A stretch of DNA of 64,000 nucleotides from Metabacillus kandeliae (GCF_021166585.1 NZ_JAJOZE010000001.1:576062-640061), one strand, 5' to 3'. Positions 1-9,477 are shown, numbered from the stretch's first letter. A program made the numbers and translations. The notes: generated by a model from the sequence alone, not told the origin.

Positions 1-1
1 T

Positions 2-379
2 GCCTGCCTGGTCCATCCAAGTTCTATTATCAGCAAAAGTGTGAAGCTAGATGCTGGTGCCGCCGTAATGCCAAATTGTGTGGTCAACGCAGATACGAAA
101 ATTGGAAAGCATACCATATTAAACACAGCTGCTGTTATTGAACATGATTGTGTAATTGAAGATTATGCCCATATCTCACCAAATGCAACCTTAACAGGCG
201 GGGTCAGGATAGGAGAAGGCGTTCACATCGGAGCTTCAGCAGCAATTGTTCCTAAAACTTCAATCGGTGAATGGACTGTGATAGGAGCGGGAGCCGCAGT
301 GATACACTCCATTTCATCCTTCTCATTGGCTGCTGGCGTTCCAGCAAGAATTAAAAACAAAGCATTAGGAGGTGTTTAA
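2..379 (+). CDS. sugar acetyltransferase, EpsM/PglD/NeuD type (5' partial)
   Basis: The reading frame is open from the left edge, so the N-terminus lies outside the window. The visible 125 residues are a left-handed beta-helix of hexapeptide repeats (IGKHTI, IGEGVHIG, IGEWTVIG) with a His in EHDC that fits the catalytic base of PglD-like enzymes. It ends with the loop LAAGVPARIKNK typical of the family. These enzymes move an acetyl group from acetyl-CoA to a nucleotide-activated amino sugar, as in UDP-diacetylbacillosamine synthesis. The next gene, an EpsN/PglE-type aminotransferase whose RBS lies across this stop codon, supplies the expected preceding step. The family is clear; the exact sugar is inferred. 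Confidence 0.85.
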   Translation, partial: ACLVHPSSIISKSVKLDAGAAVMPNCVVNADTKIGKHTILNTAAVIEHDCVIEDYAHISPNATLTGGVRIGEGVHIGASAAIVPKTSIGEWTVIGAGAAVIHSISSFSLAAGVPARIKNKALGGV

Positions 380-380
380 G

Positions 381-1556
381 ATGATCCAGGCAACAGAACA
401 AAAAAGAATCTTTCTATCACCGCCGCACATGAGCGGAGAAGAATACAAATATATTAATGAGGCTTTTGACACGAACTGGATTGCACCTCTTGGACCGAAT
501 GTGGATGCGTTTGAAAGGGAGATTGCGCTATATACAGGAGTTAAGCATGCTGCAGCTGTTAGTTCGGGGACTGCTGCTATTCATTTGGCTCTTATTTTAC
601 TTGAGGTAAAAGAAGGGGATACCGTATTTTGTTCTTCATTGACCTTTGTAGCCAGTGCTAATCCTATACTTTATCAAGGAGCGACTCCCGTATTTATAGA
701 CTCTGAGCCAGAGACTTGGAATATGTCGCCGGAAGCATTAGGAAAAGCATTAAAAGAGGCAGCAGATAAAGGAGAACTGCCTAAAGCCATCATTGCAGTT
801 AATCTTTATGGACAGATGGCTAAAATGGATGAAATTCGTGCCCTTTCTGAAGTATATGGGGTGCCTATCATTGAAGATGCTGCTGAATCTTTAGGATCCT
901 TATATAACGGAAAAGCAAGCGGGGGATTTGGCAAATTCGGGATATTTTCATTTAATGGCAACAAAATTATTACCACTTCTGGAGGAGGCATGCTTGTTTC
1001 AGATGATGAAGAAGCAATTAAAAAGGCTAAATTTATTGCTTCCCAGGCCCGTGATCAAGCAATCCATTATCAGCACAGTATTCTTGGTTTTAATTATAGA
1101 ATGAGCAATATTTTAGCTGGCATTGGCAGAGGGCAGCTCCAATTTCTAAATAAAAGAGTTGAGGCCAGAAGGTCTATTCATGCCTATTACCAAAAATATT
1201 TAAGTAAAATACCGGGCATTGATTTTTTGCCAGAACCAGAGAACACTTTTTCCAACCGGTGGCTGACAGCTGTAACAATTGATGAAAAAGTATCAGGTTT
1301 TACAATATCGGAAATTTTAAAAGAATTGGCTGAAAATAATATAGAAGCAAGACCTGTATGGAAGCCGCTGCATTTGCAGCCTCTTTTTAAAACTTGCAAA
1401 TACTTTTGTCATGAGGATCACAAAAGTATATCTGAAGTGCTTTTCAGTAGAGGTATTTGTCTTCCGTCAGGCTCAAATCTATCTGTTGAAGAATTAAACA
1501 GAATAATTGATTGTTTTTATGGAGTTTCTCAGAGAAAAGGAAAAATTATAATATGA
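381..1556 (+). CDS. DegT/DnrJ/EryC1/StrS aminotransferase (EpsN/PglE-like)
   Basis: PLP-dependent fold-type I sugar aminotransferase of 391 residues, predicted to aminate a UDP-4-keto-6-deoxy-hexosamine in the cytoplasm. Visible marks are the N-terminal LSPPHMSGEE start, the SSGTAAIHLAL cofactor-phosphate loop near residue 62, EDAAESLG near 165, and the Schiff-base lysine (about K195) in FSFNGNKIITT, with the Asn-for-Ser spacing of the EpsN/PglE subgroup. A GTG at 372 is in frame, but AGGAGG at 367-372 sits 8 nt before ATG 381, so 381 is taken as the start. It overlaps the next gene by ATGA, indicating translational coupling in the exopolysaccharide operon. Confidence 0.9.
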   Translation: MIQATEQKRIFLSPPHMSGEEYKYINEAFDTNWIAPLGPNVDAFEREIALYTGVKHAAAVSSGTAAIHLALILLEVKEGDTVFCSSLTFVASANPILYQGATPVFIDSEPETWNMSPEALGKALKEAADKGELPKAIIAVNLYGQMAKMDEIRALSEVYGVPIIEDAAESLGSLYNGKASGGFGKFGIFSFNGNKIITTSGGGMLVSDDEEAIKKAKFIASQARDQAIHYQHSILGFNYRMSNILAGIGRGQLQFLNKRVEARRSIHAYYQKYLSKIPGIDFLPEPENTFSNRWLTAVTIDEKVSGFTISEILKELAENNIEARPVWKPLHLQPLFKTCKYFCHEDHKSISEVLFSRGICLPSGSNLSVEELNRIIDCFYGVSQRKGKIII

Positions 1557-2599
1557 AGCCAAAAGTTTCAGTTATTATTCCTGTCTATAATGCTGAACAA
1601 TATCTTGATGAGTGTATTGATTCGTTATTAAATCAAACTCTTGATGAAATAGAAATGATTATTGTTAATGATGGATCTATAGATAAAAGCCAGCAAATTA
1701 TTGAGAGTTACTGTAGAACAGATAGTAGAGTAAGACTATTTTATCAACTGAATCAGGGAGTAAGCGCTGCAAGAAATAAAGGATTACAAATGGCGTTAGG
1801 AAAATATGCAGCCTTTGTTGATGCTGATGACTACATCGAACCAGATATGCTTCAGACTCTTTACTCTTCTGCAGAAGAAGGTAAATATGATGTGGTAATT
1901 ACAAATTTTGCGAATGAAATAAAAGGTATAAAGCGGATCACTAAATATCCTTTCCCCATGAATTTATTGTTAGATAGACAATTTATAGAAGAAAAAATAT
2001 TGCCTTATCTAGTGGGGACAGATAACTTCAACTCAGTTTGCACCAAACTATATAAAACTGACATTATTCAAAAACATAACATTGAATTTCCTTTGAATGT
2101 TGATCTGGGAGAAGATGGAATATTCAATATGAAATTCTTTTCTCAGGCAAAAAAAGTCATGTACATTGATTACGCTGGATACAACTACCGTGAGGTGTTT
2201 GGAAGTGCTACGAGAAACATTATTGAGAAAGATTACTTTAAAAGAGCGTTGGAAGAATATATTCAACCACTTCCTGAAGAAGTAACTAAAAAAATAAATT
2301 CTGATGTAATAACTCAGCTTAAATCCAAAAAACTAATTAATAGCATAAAAGCATACATACACATTTACTTTGCAACTGGAGAGATTCCTTTTAATAGAAG
2401 ATACCTATACGTAAAGAAAATGATTTGTCATCCTCTGGTTCAAAGAGCTTTAGTAAGCTATTTAAATAGCACAGCTGGAATTGGAAGATATGAAAGGGTT
2501 CTATATTTGCTTATAAATAAAAAACTGACAATTGGCCTATATTGTATTACTTCATATAGCCAATTTAGAAATAGGCACGCGGGAGGAAATACTAAATGA
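1553..2599 (+). CDS. family 2 glycosyltransferase
   Basis: A GT-A inverting glycosyltransferase of 348 residues. The N-terminal half carries VSVIIPVYNAEQYL, VNDGSIDKS and the metal-binding AFVDADDYIE (DxD-type) in the usual order. The C-terminal 100 residues are basic and poorly conserved. It probably adds one sugar to the lipid-linked repeat unit on the inner membrane face. The chosen ATG overlaps the aminotransferase stop as ATGA; an in-frame upstream ATG at 1511 lies inside that gene and lacks an RBS. The last codons overlap the next ATG (ATGA at 2596). Donor and acceptor cannot be read from sequence. Confidence 0.88.
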   Translation: MKPKVSVIIPVYNAEQYLDECIDSLLNQTLDEIEMIIVNDGSIDKSQQIIESYCRTDSRVRLFYQLNQGVSAARNKGLQMALGKYAAFVDADDYIEPDMLQTLYSSAEEGKYDVVITNFANEIKGIKRITKYPFPMNLLLDRQFIEEKILPYLVGTDNFNSVCTKLYKTDIIQKHNIEFPLNVDLGEDGIFNMKFFSQAKKVMYIDYAGYNYREVFGSATRNIIEKDYFKRALEEYIQPLPEEVTKKINSDVITQLKSKKLINSIKAYIHIYFATGEIPFNRRYLYVKKMICHPLVQRALVSYLNSTAGIGRYERVLYLLINKKLTIGLYCITSYSQFRNRHAGGNTK

Positions 2600-3756
2600 A
2601 GATTATGATGTTTGCACATGATGGGAGCCAGAATCGCGGGTGTGAAGCGATTGTTAGGTCCTCTGCCAAAATTATTAAAGAAAAATCCAATAAGGCGGAG
2701 ATCTTTTTATCTTCTGGTAGACCGGAGACAGATAAGATAATTACTCATTTAGACAAAATCAATGATGGGTCTGCCAAGGATATTAAAAGGTATTCTTATG
2801 ATTGGTTTGTATCTACTATGAGATATAAGCTTTTTAAAGATGAATCATATGCCTTAAGCAAAATTCATAAAAATATTATTCAACAGATTAATGAAGCGGA
2901 TATATGCTTATCAATTGGAGGAGATAATTACTGTTATGGAGAGCAGCCAGGCTGGTATGAAATTGATCGAAGGATAAAACGTAAAAATAAGAAGCTTGTG
3001 TTATGGGCTTGCTCAATCGGCGAGCAAGATCTATCGGAACAAAAACTAGAGGATCTAAAAATGTTTGATTTAATCCTGGCAAGAGAATCTATTACTTATC
3101 AAACGCTGTTAGACAAAGGTCTTTCAAATGTTAAGCTGTGTGCCGATCCCGCTTTTACAATGGAAAAAGAAGAGCTGCCATTGCCTAAAGGCTGGAAGAA
3201 AGGAAAAACTCTTGGACTCAATTTTAGCCCCTTAGTTTTAAGTAAAAATAAAGAATCAGAAACTGCTGTTTATCAATTGATTGAACATATTTTAAGCACA
3301 ACAGATTTGACCATTGCGCTGACTCCTCACGTTATAAAGGAGAAGGACAATGACTTCAAATTACTTTATGAGTATTACCAAAAATTTAAACAGTCAGATA
3401 GAGTACTGATTTTACCTGATAATCTTACTGCACCTCAGTACAAAGGCTATATTTCAAGGATGAAGTTTTTTGTTGGGGCCAGGACACATGCAACGATTGC
3501 TGCCTATTCATCACACGTACCAACCTTGGTACTTGGATACAGTGTGAAATCAAAAGGAATAGCAAAAGATCTATTCGGAGAAGAAAAATATGTATTGGGA
3601 ATAAATGAACTTTCAGACAGTGATAAATTGAGAGCAGAATTTAATCACCTCTTAGAGAATGAAGAAGATATTAAAAAGTCTCTTGAAAAATCAATTCCAC
3701 AAATTAAGAAAATGTCTTATAAAGCAGTAGACTATTTAAATGAAATTGAAATATGA
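2596..3756 (+). CDS. polysaccharide pyruvyl transferase family protein
   Basis: Predicted to transfer a pyruvyl ketal from phosphoenolpyruvate to a sugar of the growing polysaccharide (family of EpsI, EpsO, CsaB). In the 386 residues one sees the N-terminal signature MFAHDGSQNRGCEAIV, the central SIGGDNYCYGEQ, and the C-terminal FVGARTHATIAAYSSHVPTLVLGYSVKSKGIA, which contains the conserved Arg-x-His of the PEP site. ATGA overlap with the preceding glycosyltransferase shows coupling. Pyruvylation would add negative charge to the exopolysaccharide. The acceptor sugar is unknown. Confidence 0.88.
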   Translation: MKIMMFAHDGSQNRGCEAIVRSSAKIIKEKSNKAEIFLSSGRPETDKIITHLDKINDGSAKDIKRYSYDWFVSTMRYKLFKDESYALSKIHKNIIQQINEADICLSIGGDNYCYGEQPGWYEIDRRIKRKNKKLVLWACSIGEQDLSEQKLEDLKMFDLILARESITYQTLLDKGLSNVKLCADPAFTMEKEELPLPKGWKKGKTLGLNFSPLVLSKNKESETAVYQLIEHILSTTDLTIALTPHVIKEKDNDFKLLYEYYQKFKQSDRVLILPDNLTAPQYKGYISRMKFFVGARTHATIAAYSSHVPTLVLGYSVKSKGIAKDLFGEEKYVLGINELSDSDKLRAEFNHLLENEEDIKKSLEKSIPQIKKMSYKAVDYLNEIEI

Positions 3757-3768
3757 GGATAACCTCAA

Positions 3769-4965
3769 ATGAAGAAAAACCTTTTGTTTGTTATTCCAAG
3801 TCTATCTGCCGGAGGCGGAGAAAAAAGTTTAATCAATCTATTAACACAGATTGATTTTGAAAAGTATCAAGTAGATTTGCTTCTATTTAATAGAAGTGGA
3901 GAATTCATTTCCTTATTACCTAAACAAGTAAATATTATAAAACTCAATCAGGACTACGAGCTTTTTTCTAAAAATCTTTTCCTATCGCTAAAAGGATTTA
4001 TATTAAAAAAACAAGTGAGTTTAGCATATTCCAGGCTGTTATTTACAATTCTATCAAGAGTTATACTCGATAAAGCAAAGTCCGAACAATACGCTTGGAA
4101 GTATGTTCAACAGTCCATAAACAGTTTAGAAAAAAATTATGATGCTGCCATAGGATACCTAGAGAAATCATCTATCTATTTTGTAGTAGAAAAAGTTAAA
4201 GCTAAAAAGAAAATTGGTTGGATTCATACTAACTATCTCAATTCTGGTATGGACGAAAAAATTGACCGGTCTTTTTTTCAGCACTTGGACCACTTGGTAA
4301 CCGTATCCAAAGAATGTGCAGATTCTTTGAAAATAAAGTTCAAACCCATGACTAATAAAATTGAAGTCATCTATAATATTGTGTCACCGCAAACAGTTCG
4401 TTCGCTAGCTAATCAAAACGTTTCTGATCGATACAATCAAGCAGAAAACAGAAAAAAAATTATTACTGTTGCCCGTCTTAGCCCTGAGAAAGGAATTGAC
4501 CTTGCTGTTAAAGCTTGCAAAATCTTAGTAGAAAAAGGGCACCGGATTCAATGGATTGTTTTAGGAGAAGGCAGCGAACGAGATAAATTAGAACTAATGA
4601 TTAAAGAGTTAAATTTAAATAATCATTTCTTTTTAGCTGGTGTAAAAAAGAACCCTTACCCTTATATGAAAGATGCGGATATATATGTTCAGCCTTCACG
4701 GTATGAAGGGAAATCTATTGCAATTGATGAAGCAAAAATTTTGGCAAAACCGATAGTAGTGACTGACTTTGACAGTGCTAAAGATCAAATCATACACGAA
4801 GTAAATGGATTAATTGTAGAAAAAGATGAACAAGGGATTGCCAAAGGGATAGATAAATTGCTTAGAGATACACTCTTTAAGCAAAGCTTATCTAAAAACT
4901 TACAGATGGAAAAGCTGGGTACAGAAGAGGAAATACAGAAGCTATATACTTTAATCGAGTGGTGA
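3769..4965 (+). CDS. GT4-family glycosyltransferase
   Basis: Retaining GT-B glycosyltransferase (Glycos_transf_1 family) of 398 residues. It has the N-terminal SAGGGEKSLINLL loop, the central VARLSPEKGIDLAVKAC start of the nucleotide-binding half, GEGSERDKLE, and YVQPSRYEGKSIAIDEA, the E-x7-E-type donor site. It is a close paralogue of the next gene: the two share long blocks such as NYDAAIGYLEK, AKKKIG, FVSPQ/IVSP and the whole C-terminal GTEEEIQK ending, so a tandem duplication is likely. A GAGGATAACC RBS precedes the ATG. Acts in repeat-unit assembly at the cytoplasmic membrane face; donor not predictable. Confidence 0.88.
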   Translation: MKKNLLFVIPSLSAGGGEKSLINLLTQIDFEKYQVDLLLFNRSGEFISLLPKQVNIIKLNQDYELFSKNLFLSLKGFILKKQVSLAYSRLLFTILSRVILDKAKSEQYAWKYVQQSINSLEKNYDAAIGYLEKSSIYFVVEKVKAKKKIGWIHTNYLNSGMDEKIDRSFFQHLDHLVTVSKECADSLKIKFKPMTNKIEVIYNIVSPQTVRSLANQNVSDRYNQAENRKKIITVARLSPEKGIDLAVKACKILVEKGHRIQWIVLGEGSERDKLELMIKELNLNNHFFLAGVKKNPYPYMKDADIYVQPSRYEGKSIAIDEAKILAKPIVVTDFDSAKDQIIHEVNGLIVEKDEQGIAKGIDKLLRDTLFKQSLSKNLQMEKLGTEEEIQKLYTLIEW

Positions 4966-4969
4966 TGGT

Positions 4970-6157
4970 ATGAAGAAACAAATTTTATTTATTATGAATA
5001 ATTTGAACTGTGGAGGGGCTGAAAAAGCCCTTATTTCTTTGCTGGAAACGATTGATTACTCAATATATGAGGTTGATCTTCTCCTATTTAAGAAAGAAGG
5101 AATTTTTTTAAGCAAAGTTCCAAAGCAGGTGAATTTACTGGATGAGCCGAAAGAGTTTATTTTTTTCGATATGCCTATAAAAAAAGCAATTAAAAAAGGC
5201 TTTTTAATGGGAAGAATAGATATAGTTATTAACAGAGTTGGAGCGGGATTTATATATAAAAAAGAGAGAAATTCAGCACGTTGTGAACAAAGAGTGTGGA
5301 AGCGCATAAGGAAAACCTTAATGCCTTTAGAAAAGAATTATGATGCAGCTATTGGGTACCTTGAAAAGAATCCAGTATATTTCTGTATTGAGATGGTAAA
5401 AGCAAAGAAAAAAATAGGATTTATACACAATGATTATGAAAAACTTGGCATGGATTCTAATATAGATAAAAACTACTTTGATAAACTTGATCACTTAATA
5501 ACAGTATCTAATGAATGCGCTAATGTACTAAAAAAGAACTTCCCATTGTTTATTAATAAGATTGAAGTAATGCAGAATATTGTTTCGCCTGCAGTTATCA
5601 AAAAGTTATCGTTAGAAGAAGCAGTTAAAAAGGATTCTAATGTGCATATTGTGTCTGTAGGTCGTCTAAATTATCAAAAGGGATTCGAATTCGCTATCCA
5701 TGCCTGCAAGACACTAAGTACTGAAGGGCATCGTTTAAGATGGGATATTATTGGAGAAGGCGAAGAACGAGAGACTTTAGAGCGCCTCATAAATGAAGCA
5801 GGATTAAAAGGCACAATTAACTTATTAGGAATAAAAGAAAATCCTTACCCTTACATTCGAAGAGCTGATATTTATGTTCAACCATCACGGTTCGAAGGAA
5901 AATCGATAGCAGTCGATGAGGCTAAAATTCTTCAAAAACCTATCATTGTTACAAATTTTAGTACAGCGAAAGATCAAATCAATGATGGTTTTAATGGCTT
6001 GATCGTAGACATGAATGGAGATTCTATTGCTGAAGGGATTAAAAAACTAATAGAAAACCCTGATATTGGAAAAAAGTTAGGTTTAAACCTTAGTAAAGAA
6101 AAATTAGGAACAGAAATGGAAATTCAAAAGTTTTATAGATTTATAAGTGCAATTTGA
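4970..6157 (+). CDS. GT4-family glycosyltransferase, tandem paralogue
   Basis: The second member of the tandem pair: 395 residues with the same plan (NCGGAEKALISLL, VGRLNYQKGFEFAIHAC, GEGEERETLE, YVQPSRFEGKSIAVDEA). It begins 4 nt after its paralogue ends. The middle third, around residues 50-110, differs most between the two, which suggests different acceptors, while the donor-binding C-terminal half is very similar, which suggests the same or a related nucleotide sugar. That division is inference from comparing the two translations by eye. Confidence 0.87.
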   Translation: MKKQILFIMNNLNCGGAEKALISLLETIDYSIYEVDLLLFKKEGIFLSKVPKQVNLLDEPKEFIFFDMPIKKAIKKGFLMGRIDIVINRVGAGFIYKKERNSARCEQRVWKRIRKTLMPLEKNYDAAIGYLEKNPVYFCIEMVKAKKKIGFIHNDYEKLGMDSNIDKNYFDKLDHLITVSNECANVLKKNFPLFINKIEVMQNIVSPAVIKKLSLEEAVKKDSNVHIVSVGRLNYQKGFEFAIHACKTLSTEGHRLRWDIIGEGEERETLERLINEAGLKGTINLLGIKENPYPYIRRADIYVQPSRFEGKSIAVDEAKILQKPIIVTNFSTAKDQINDGFNGLIVDMNGDSIAEGIKKLIENPDIGKKLGLNLSKEKLGTEMEIQKFYRFISAI

Positions 6158-6169
6158 GGAGGAGAAATA

Positions 6170-7363
6170 ATGTTAACAGCCTGCATATTATTCATCTTAT
6201 TATTTCTAGCTTTTTTTCTCACAGATATTTTTCCTATTTTAAATGACTGGTTTAATAGAATTAAGATTGGAAAATACCAGAATGAACTTATTTGGATAGA
6301 AAATATTACAAAAGTCAGTTTAAAGTGGGTGAATAAAACCCCTAAAGTTAAACTAACAGATAATAATCGTTTAATTTTAATTGATATTATAAAAGGCAAT
6401 TATTCAAAACCAACTATTCAGCATTGGCAGGAAGCATCCTTAATTCTTGGAGTATGCGAAAACAATAGCAATAATGAAAAGATAGAAAGGGAAGTAAAGA
6501 AATTTTTAGAAAGAAAATTTGATTCCATGGGTCAGTGGAAGGAGCAACCAAAGCATATCGATGCAGCCATTCTGGCATATGCAGTTATGAAGATAGAATT
6601 TGAAGATACGAATAAATTTAAACCCGCTTTTGATTATATTTGGAAAATGATCCAAGATCACTTGGGAACTGAGGGAACAGTTTTATATAGAAAATCAATG
6701 CCTAATTACAGATACGTAGATACTATTGGATTTATTTGTCCTTTTTTAGTTAGGTATGGAGTTAAATACAATAAACCCGAATGTATTGATTTAGCTTATA
6801 AGCAATTAACAGAATACTTAAATAATGGCTTTGACAAACAAATCAAAATACCATGTCATGCATATAGCATTATAGATAAGGCACCACAGGGGCTATACGG
6901 CTGGGGTAGAGGATTAGGGTGGTTTGCGATCGGTCTTATGGATAGTTGGAAGGAAATGCCTATTCAGCATAATTACAAAGTTGAATTAAAGACCTACATA
7001 AAAAGTTACGCAGCTGCTATTAAAACGTACCAGCAAGAAAATGGAAGCTGGAACTGGACCGTAACAAGAAATGAAGCAAGGTCTGATTCTTCAACAACAG
7101 CTATACTTGGCTGGTTTTTGGCCAACACAACTGAGATAGATAATACCTTTAAAAAAAACTCGGAAAAAGCTCTTGATTATTTAATGACGGTAACCCGTAG
7201 GAGTGGGGCAGTAGATTTTTCTCAAGGAGATACAAAAGATATAGGAATTTATTCCAATTTATATGCTTTGTTGCCCTTTACCCAAGGGTTTAGTTTAAGG
7301 TTAGTTGCTATGCAACCTCTAGTAAAGCAAGATATTACTTCTTTAAACAAAAAAGGTGCGTAA
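6170..7363 (+). CDS. membrane-anchored GH88/GH105-like glycoside hydrolase
   Basis: 397 residues. The N-terminus is one strongly hydrophobic segment (about residues 3-22, ILFILLFLAFFLTD) without an evident cleavage site, so the protein is probably anchored. The rest is an (alpha/alpha)6-barrel-like region with the marks of unsaturated glycuronyl hydrolases: QWKEQPKHIDAAILAYA, YRYVDTIGFICPFLVRYG and YGWGRGLGWFAIGLMD, where a Gly/Trp-rich loop and acidic residues fit the GH88/105 hydratase site. Known family members cleave unsaturated uronic-acid-terminated oligosaccharides left by lyases. In this operon it may trim or recycle uronate-containing polysaccharide. AGGAGGAG RBS ahead of ATG. The assignment to GH105 rather than GH88 is tentative. 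Confidence 0.7.
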   Translation: MLTACILFILLFLAFFLTDIFPILNDWFNRIKIGKYQNELIWIENITKVSLKWVNKTPKVKLTDNNRLILIDIIKGNYSKPTIQHWQEASLILGVCENNSNNEKIEREVKKFLERKFDSMGQWKEQPKHIDAAILAYAVMKIEFEDTNKFKPAFDYIWKMIQDHLGTEGTVLYRKSMPNYRYVDTIGFICPFLVRYGVKYNKPECIDLAYKQLTEYLNNGFDKQIKIPCHAYSIIDKAPQGLYGWGRGLGWFAIGLMDSWKEMPIQHNYKVELKTYIKSYAAAIKTYQQENGSWNWTVTRNEARSDSSTTAILGWFLANTTEIDNTFKKNSEKALDYLMTVTRRSGAVDFSQGDTKDIGIYSNLYALLPFTQGFSLRLVAMQPLVKQDITSLNKKGA

Positions 7364-7499
7364 CAAAAGGAAAAATTATTTAATAAGTTAATTCTCTAGT
7401 GGGGTGAGTAGTTGAAAAACCTAAAACGCAAAATAAATGTTTTGAAGAAAAAGAGTAAGAGTCATGGCAGTCAGATTTTATCTGGAAAGGGACTGTATA

Positions 7500-8420
7500 A
7501 TGAGCAGAATAAAGAGAAGTCTTCTAATGGTATGGAACAATACTATTAATTTAAAAATCATCACTGAGAATCAAATTAATAGATTAGTAGATATAGTCAA
7601 TCAATTATATACAAAATCACCAAAAGTTTTTCCTATTGAAGACACCCTATTACAGATCATTAATAATAAATTATCGGTATGCAGATATGGTGATGGTGAA
7701 TTTAAACTTATAAAAGGTCTAGATATCACTTTTCAAAAGGCAGACATTATTCTAGCAAATAAACTAAAACAAATATTAGCAATAAATGAAAAAAATTTAA
7801 TGGTTTGTATACCGGATGTATTTGATTCTTTACATCATTATGAAAACCAGACTAGAAAATATTGGCAAATTCATATATCTAAAAATAGGTTGCAATGGTA
7901 TAAACTTTTAAGAATAGATAAACAGTATGGGAACTCTTTCATTTCAAGATTTTACAACCCTTTTGTAAACAAAAAAGACATTAGTAATTATATCGTTTTA
8001 TTAAAAAAATTATGGGATGATCGAGAAGTAGTAATAATTGAAGGCGCTAAAAGCAGGTTGGGAATAGGCAATGATCTATTTAATAGTTGTAAATCGATTG
8101 AAAGAATTCTAGTTCCTGAAGAAAATGCTTTCGAACAATATGACAAAATTTTATTTGAAGCATCCAAGTTAAATAAAGAAAAACTTATCCTTATTGCAGC
8201 GGGTCCCACTGCCACTATATTAGCATACGATTTGTATAAAAAAGGATACCAAGCTATTGATATTGGCCATGTTGATATTGAATATGAATGGTATTTACGT
8301 AAAGCAAAGACCAAAATTAAAATTGAAAATAAATATGTGTGCGAAGCTGGTAAAGGAGAAGGGGTCGGGGAACTAAATGATCAAAATTATACTAGGGAGA
8401 TCATTAGCATAGTTAATTAA
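7500..8420 (+). CDS. SP_1767-type (GT-D fold) glycosyltransferase
   Basis: 306 residues with the GT-D/DUF1792 domain from about residue 45 onward: NKLSVCRYGDGEFKLI, QWYKLL, FISRFYNP, VVIIEGAKSRLGIGNDLF, LILIAAGPTATILAYDLYKKGYQAIDIGHVDIEYEW. Streptococcal relatives extend O-glycans on serine-rich proteins; in polysaccharide operons they are putative hexosyltransferases. The start is not certain. ATG 7500 has GGAAAGG 9 nt upstream, ATG 7464 is in frame with a weak site, and a GGGGTGAG-preceded TTG at 7412 opens a different frame that runs 45 codons into this gene. The domain itself is intact. Confidence 0.75.
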   Translation: MSRIKRSLLMVWNNTINLKIITENQINRLVDIVNQLYTKSPKVFPIEDTLLQIINNKLSVCRYGDGEFKLIKGLDITFQKADIILANKLKQILAINEKNLMVCIPDVFDSLHHYENQTRKYWQIHISKNRLQWYKLLRIDKQYGNSFISRFYNPFVNKKDISNYIVLLKKLWDDREVVIIEGAKSRLGIGNDLFNSCKSIERILVPEENAFEQYDKILFEASKLNKEKLILIAAGPTATILAYDLYKKGYQAIDIGHVDIEYEWYLRKAKTKIKIENKYVCEAGKGEGVGELNDQNYTREIISIVN

Positions 8421-8432
8421 GTGGGTGATAGG

Positions 8433-9464
8433 ATGGAAAAATTAATTAGCGTAGTAGTACCAATATATAATCAAGAAAAGTGGCTCGCTCAATGTATAGA
8501 AAGCATATTAGATCAGCCTTACCAAAATATTGAGATTCTTTTGATTGATGATGGATCGACTGACACAAGTTTTCAGATATGTGAACATTATAATCTTAAA
8601 GATCATAGGGTTAAGGTAGTTAAAAAAACTAATGGGGGTGTCAGCAGCGCTAGAAATACCGGAATAATTGCTGCAAACGGGTCTTTTATTACATTTATTG
8701 ATCCTGATGATACAATTAGCTATCAATATTTTACAGATCTTTATAGCCTAGCAGATAAAAATGAATGTGAAGTGGTAGTATGCGGATACACTACTTTCCC
8801 GACCAATAAACATGTTGTTCCTGGTTTTGCATTAAATAAGGTAATGACCGGTAAAGAACTAATTTTAAGTTCAAGGTATGTTCATTCTAATAATGATTTA
8901 TGTTTTTCTTGGAGGTATTTTTATAATTTAGATACTCTAAGGAAAAATAATAGTATGTTCAATGAACAGTTGTTTATTGGAGAAGATGTCATCTTTAACT
9001 TAGAAGTATTAGCGAAATCAAAAAGAGTAATTGCAGTATCAGAATCTTATTACAAATATACGATTAATAATCCTGAAAGCGTAATGAGAACTTCCTACAA
9101 GCCTCAATTGCTCAACAACCTATCTGTTCAATATGAGGTTAGAAAAATTGTTTCAGCAGATAATGGACTGAACAGAATAAAGACATATAGAAACGATTTG
9201 GCAAATTATAATATAAAAAATATTTACGCATTATTAATAAATAATCTAATTAACAAAAATGACAAAAATCACTATGAAAAAGAGATTCGTGAAATTGTTA
9301 ACAGTAAACTGGTTAGAGAAGGCCTAAAAGAAATAGGATTTTCTTATAATTGTAAAAGTATTAAAGAATATATATATTTCCTAGCTCTAAAATACAAGAT
9401 TTATACCATAATATTATCTGTTTTTAAAAAACAATTGACCCCTGGAAACATTAAAAATTCATAA
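8433..9464 (+). CDS. family 2 glycosyltransferase
   Basis: 343-residue GT-A enzyme with VVVPIYNQEKWLAQC, LIDDGSTDTS, GVSSARNTGI and ITFIDPDDTIS (DxD equivalent DPDD), followed by a CFSWRYFY and IGEDVIFNLE middle region also seen in capsule transferases. The C-terminal 120 residues are basic and Asn/Lys-rich. ATG 8433 is chosen over the in-frame GTG 8421 because GGGTGAT lies just before it, though the spacing is short. It starts 12 nt after the GT-D gene and runs into the flippase gene, so it belongs to the same transcript. The sugar added is unknown. Confidence 0.86.
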   Translation: MEKLISVVVPIYNQEKWLAQCIESILDQPYQNIEILLIDDGSTDTSFQICEHYNLKDHRVKVVKKTNGGVSSARNTGIIAANGSFITFIDPDDTISYQYFTDLYSLADKNECEVVVCGYTTFPTNKHVVPGFALNKVMTGKELILSSRYVHSNNDLCFSWRYFYNLDTLRKNNSMFNEQLFIGEDVIFNLEVLAKSKRVIAVSESYYKYTINNPESVMRTSYKPQLLNNLSVQYEVRKIVSADNGLNRIKTYRNDLANYNIKNIYALLINNLINKNDKNHYEKEIREIVNSKLVREGLKEIGFSYNCKSIKEYIYFLALKYKIYTIILSVFKKQLTPGNIKNS

Positions 9465-9477
9465 AGAAGGCGAATTA

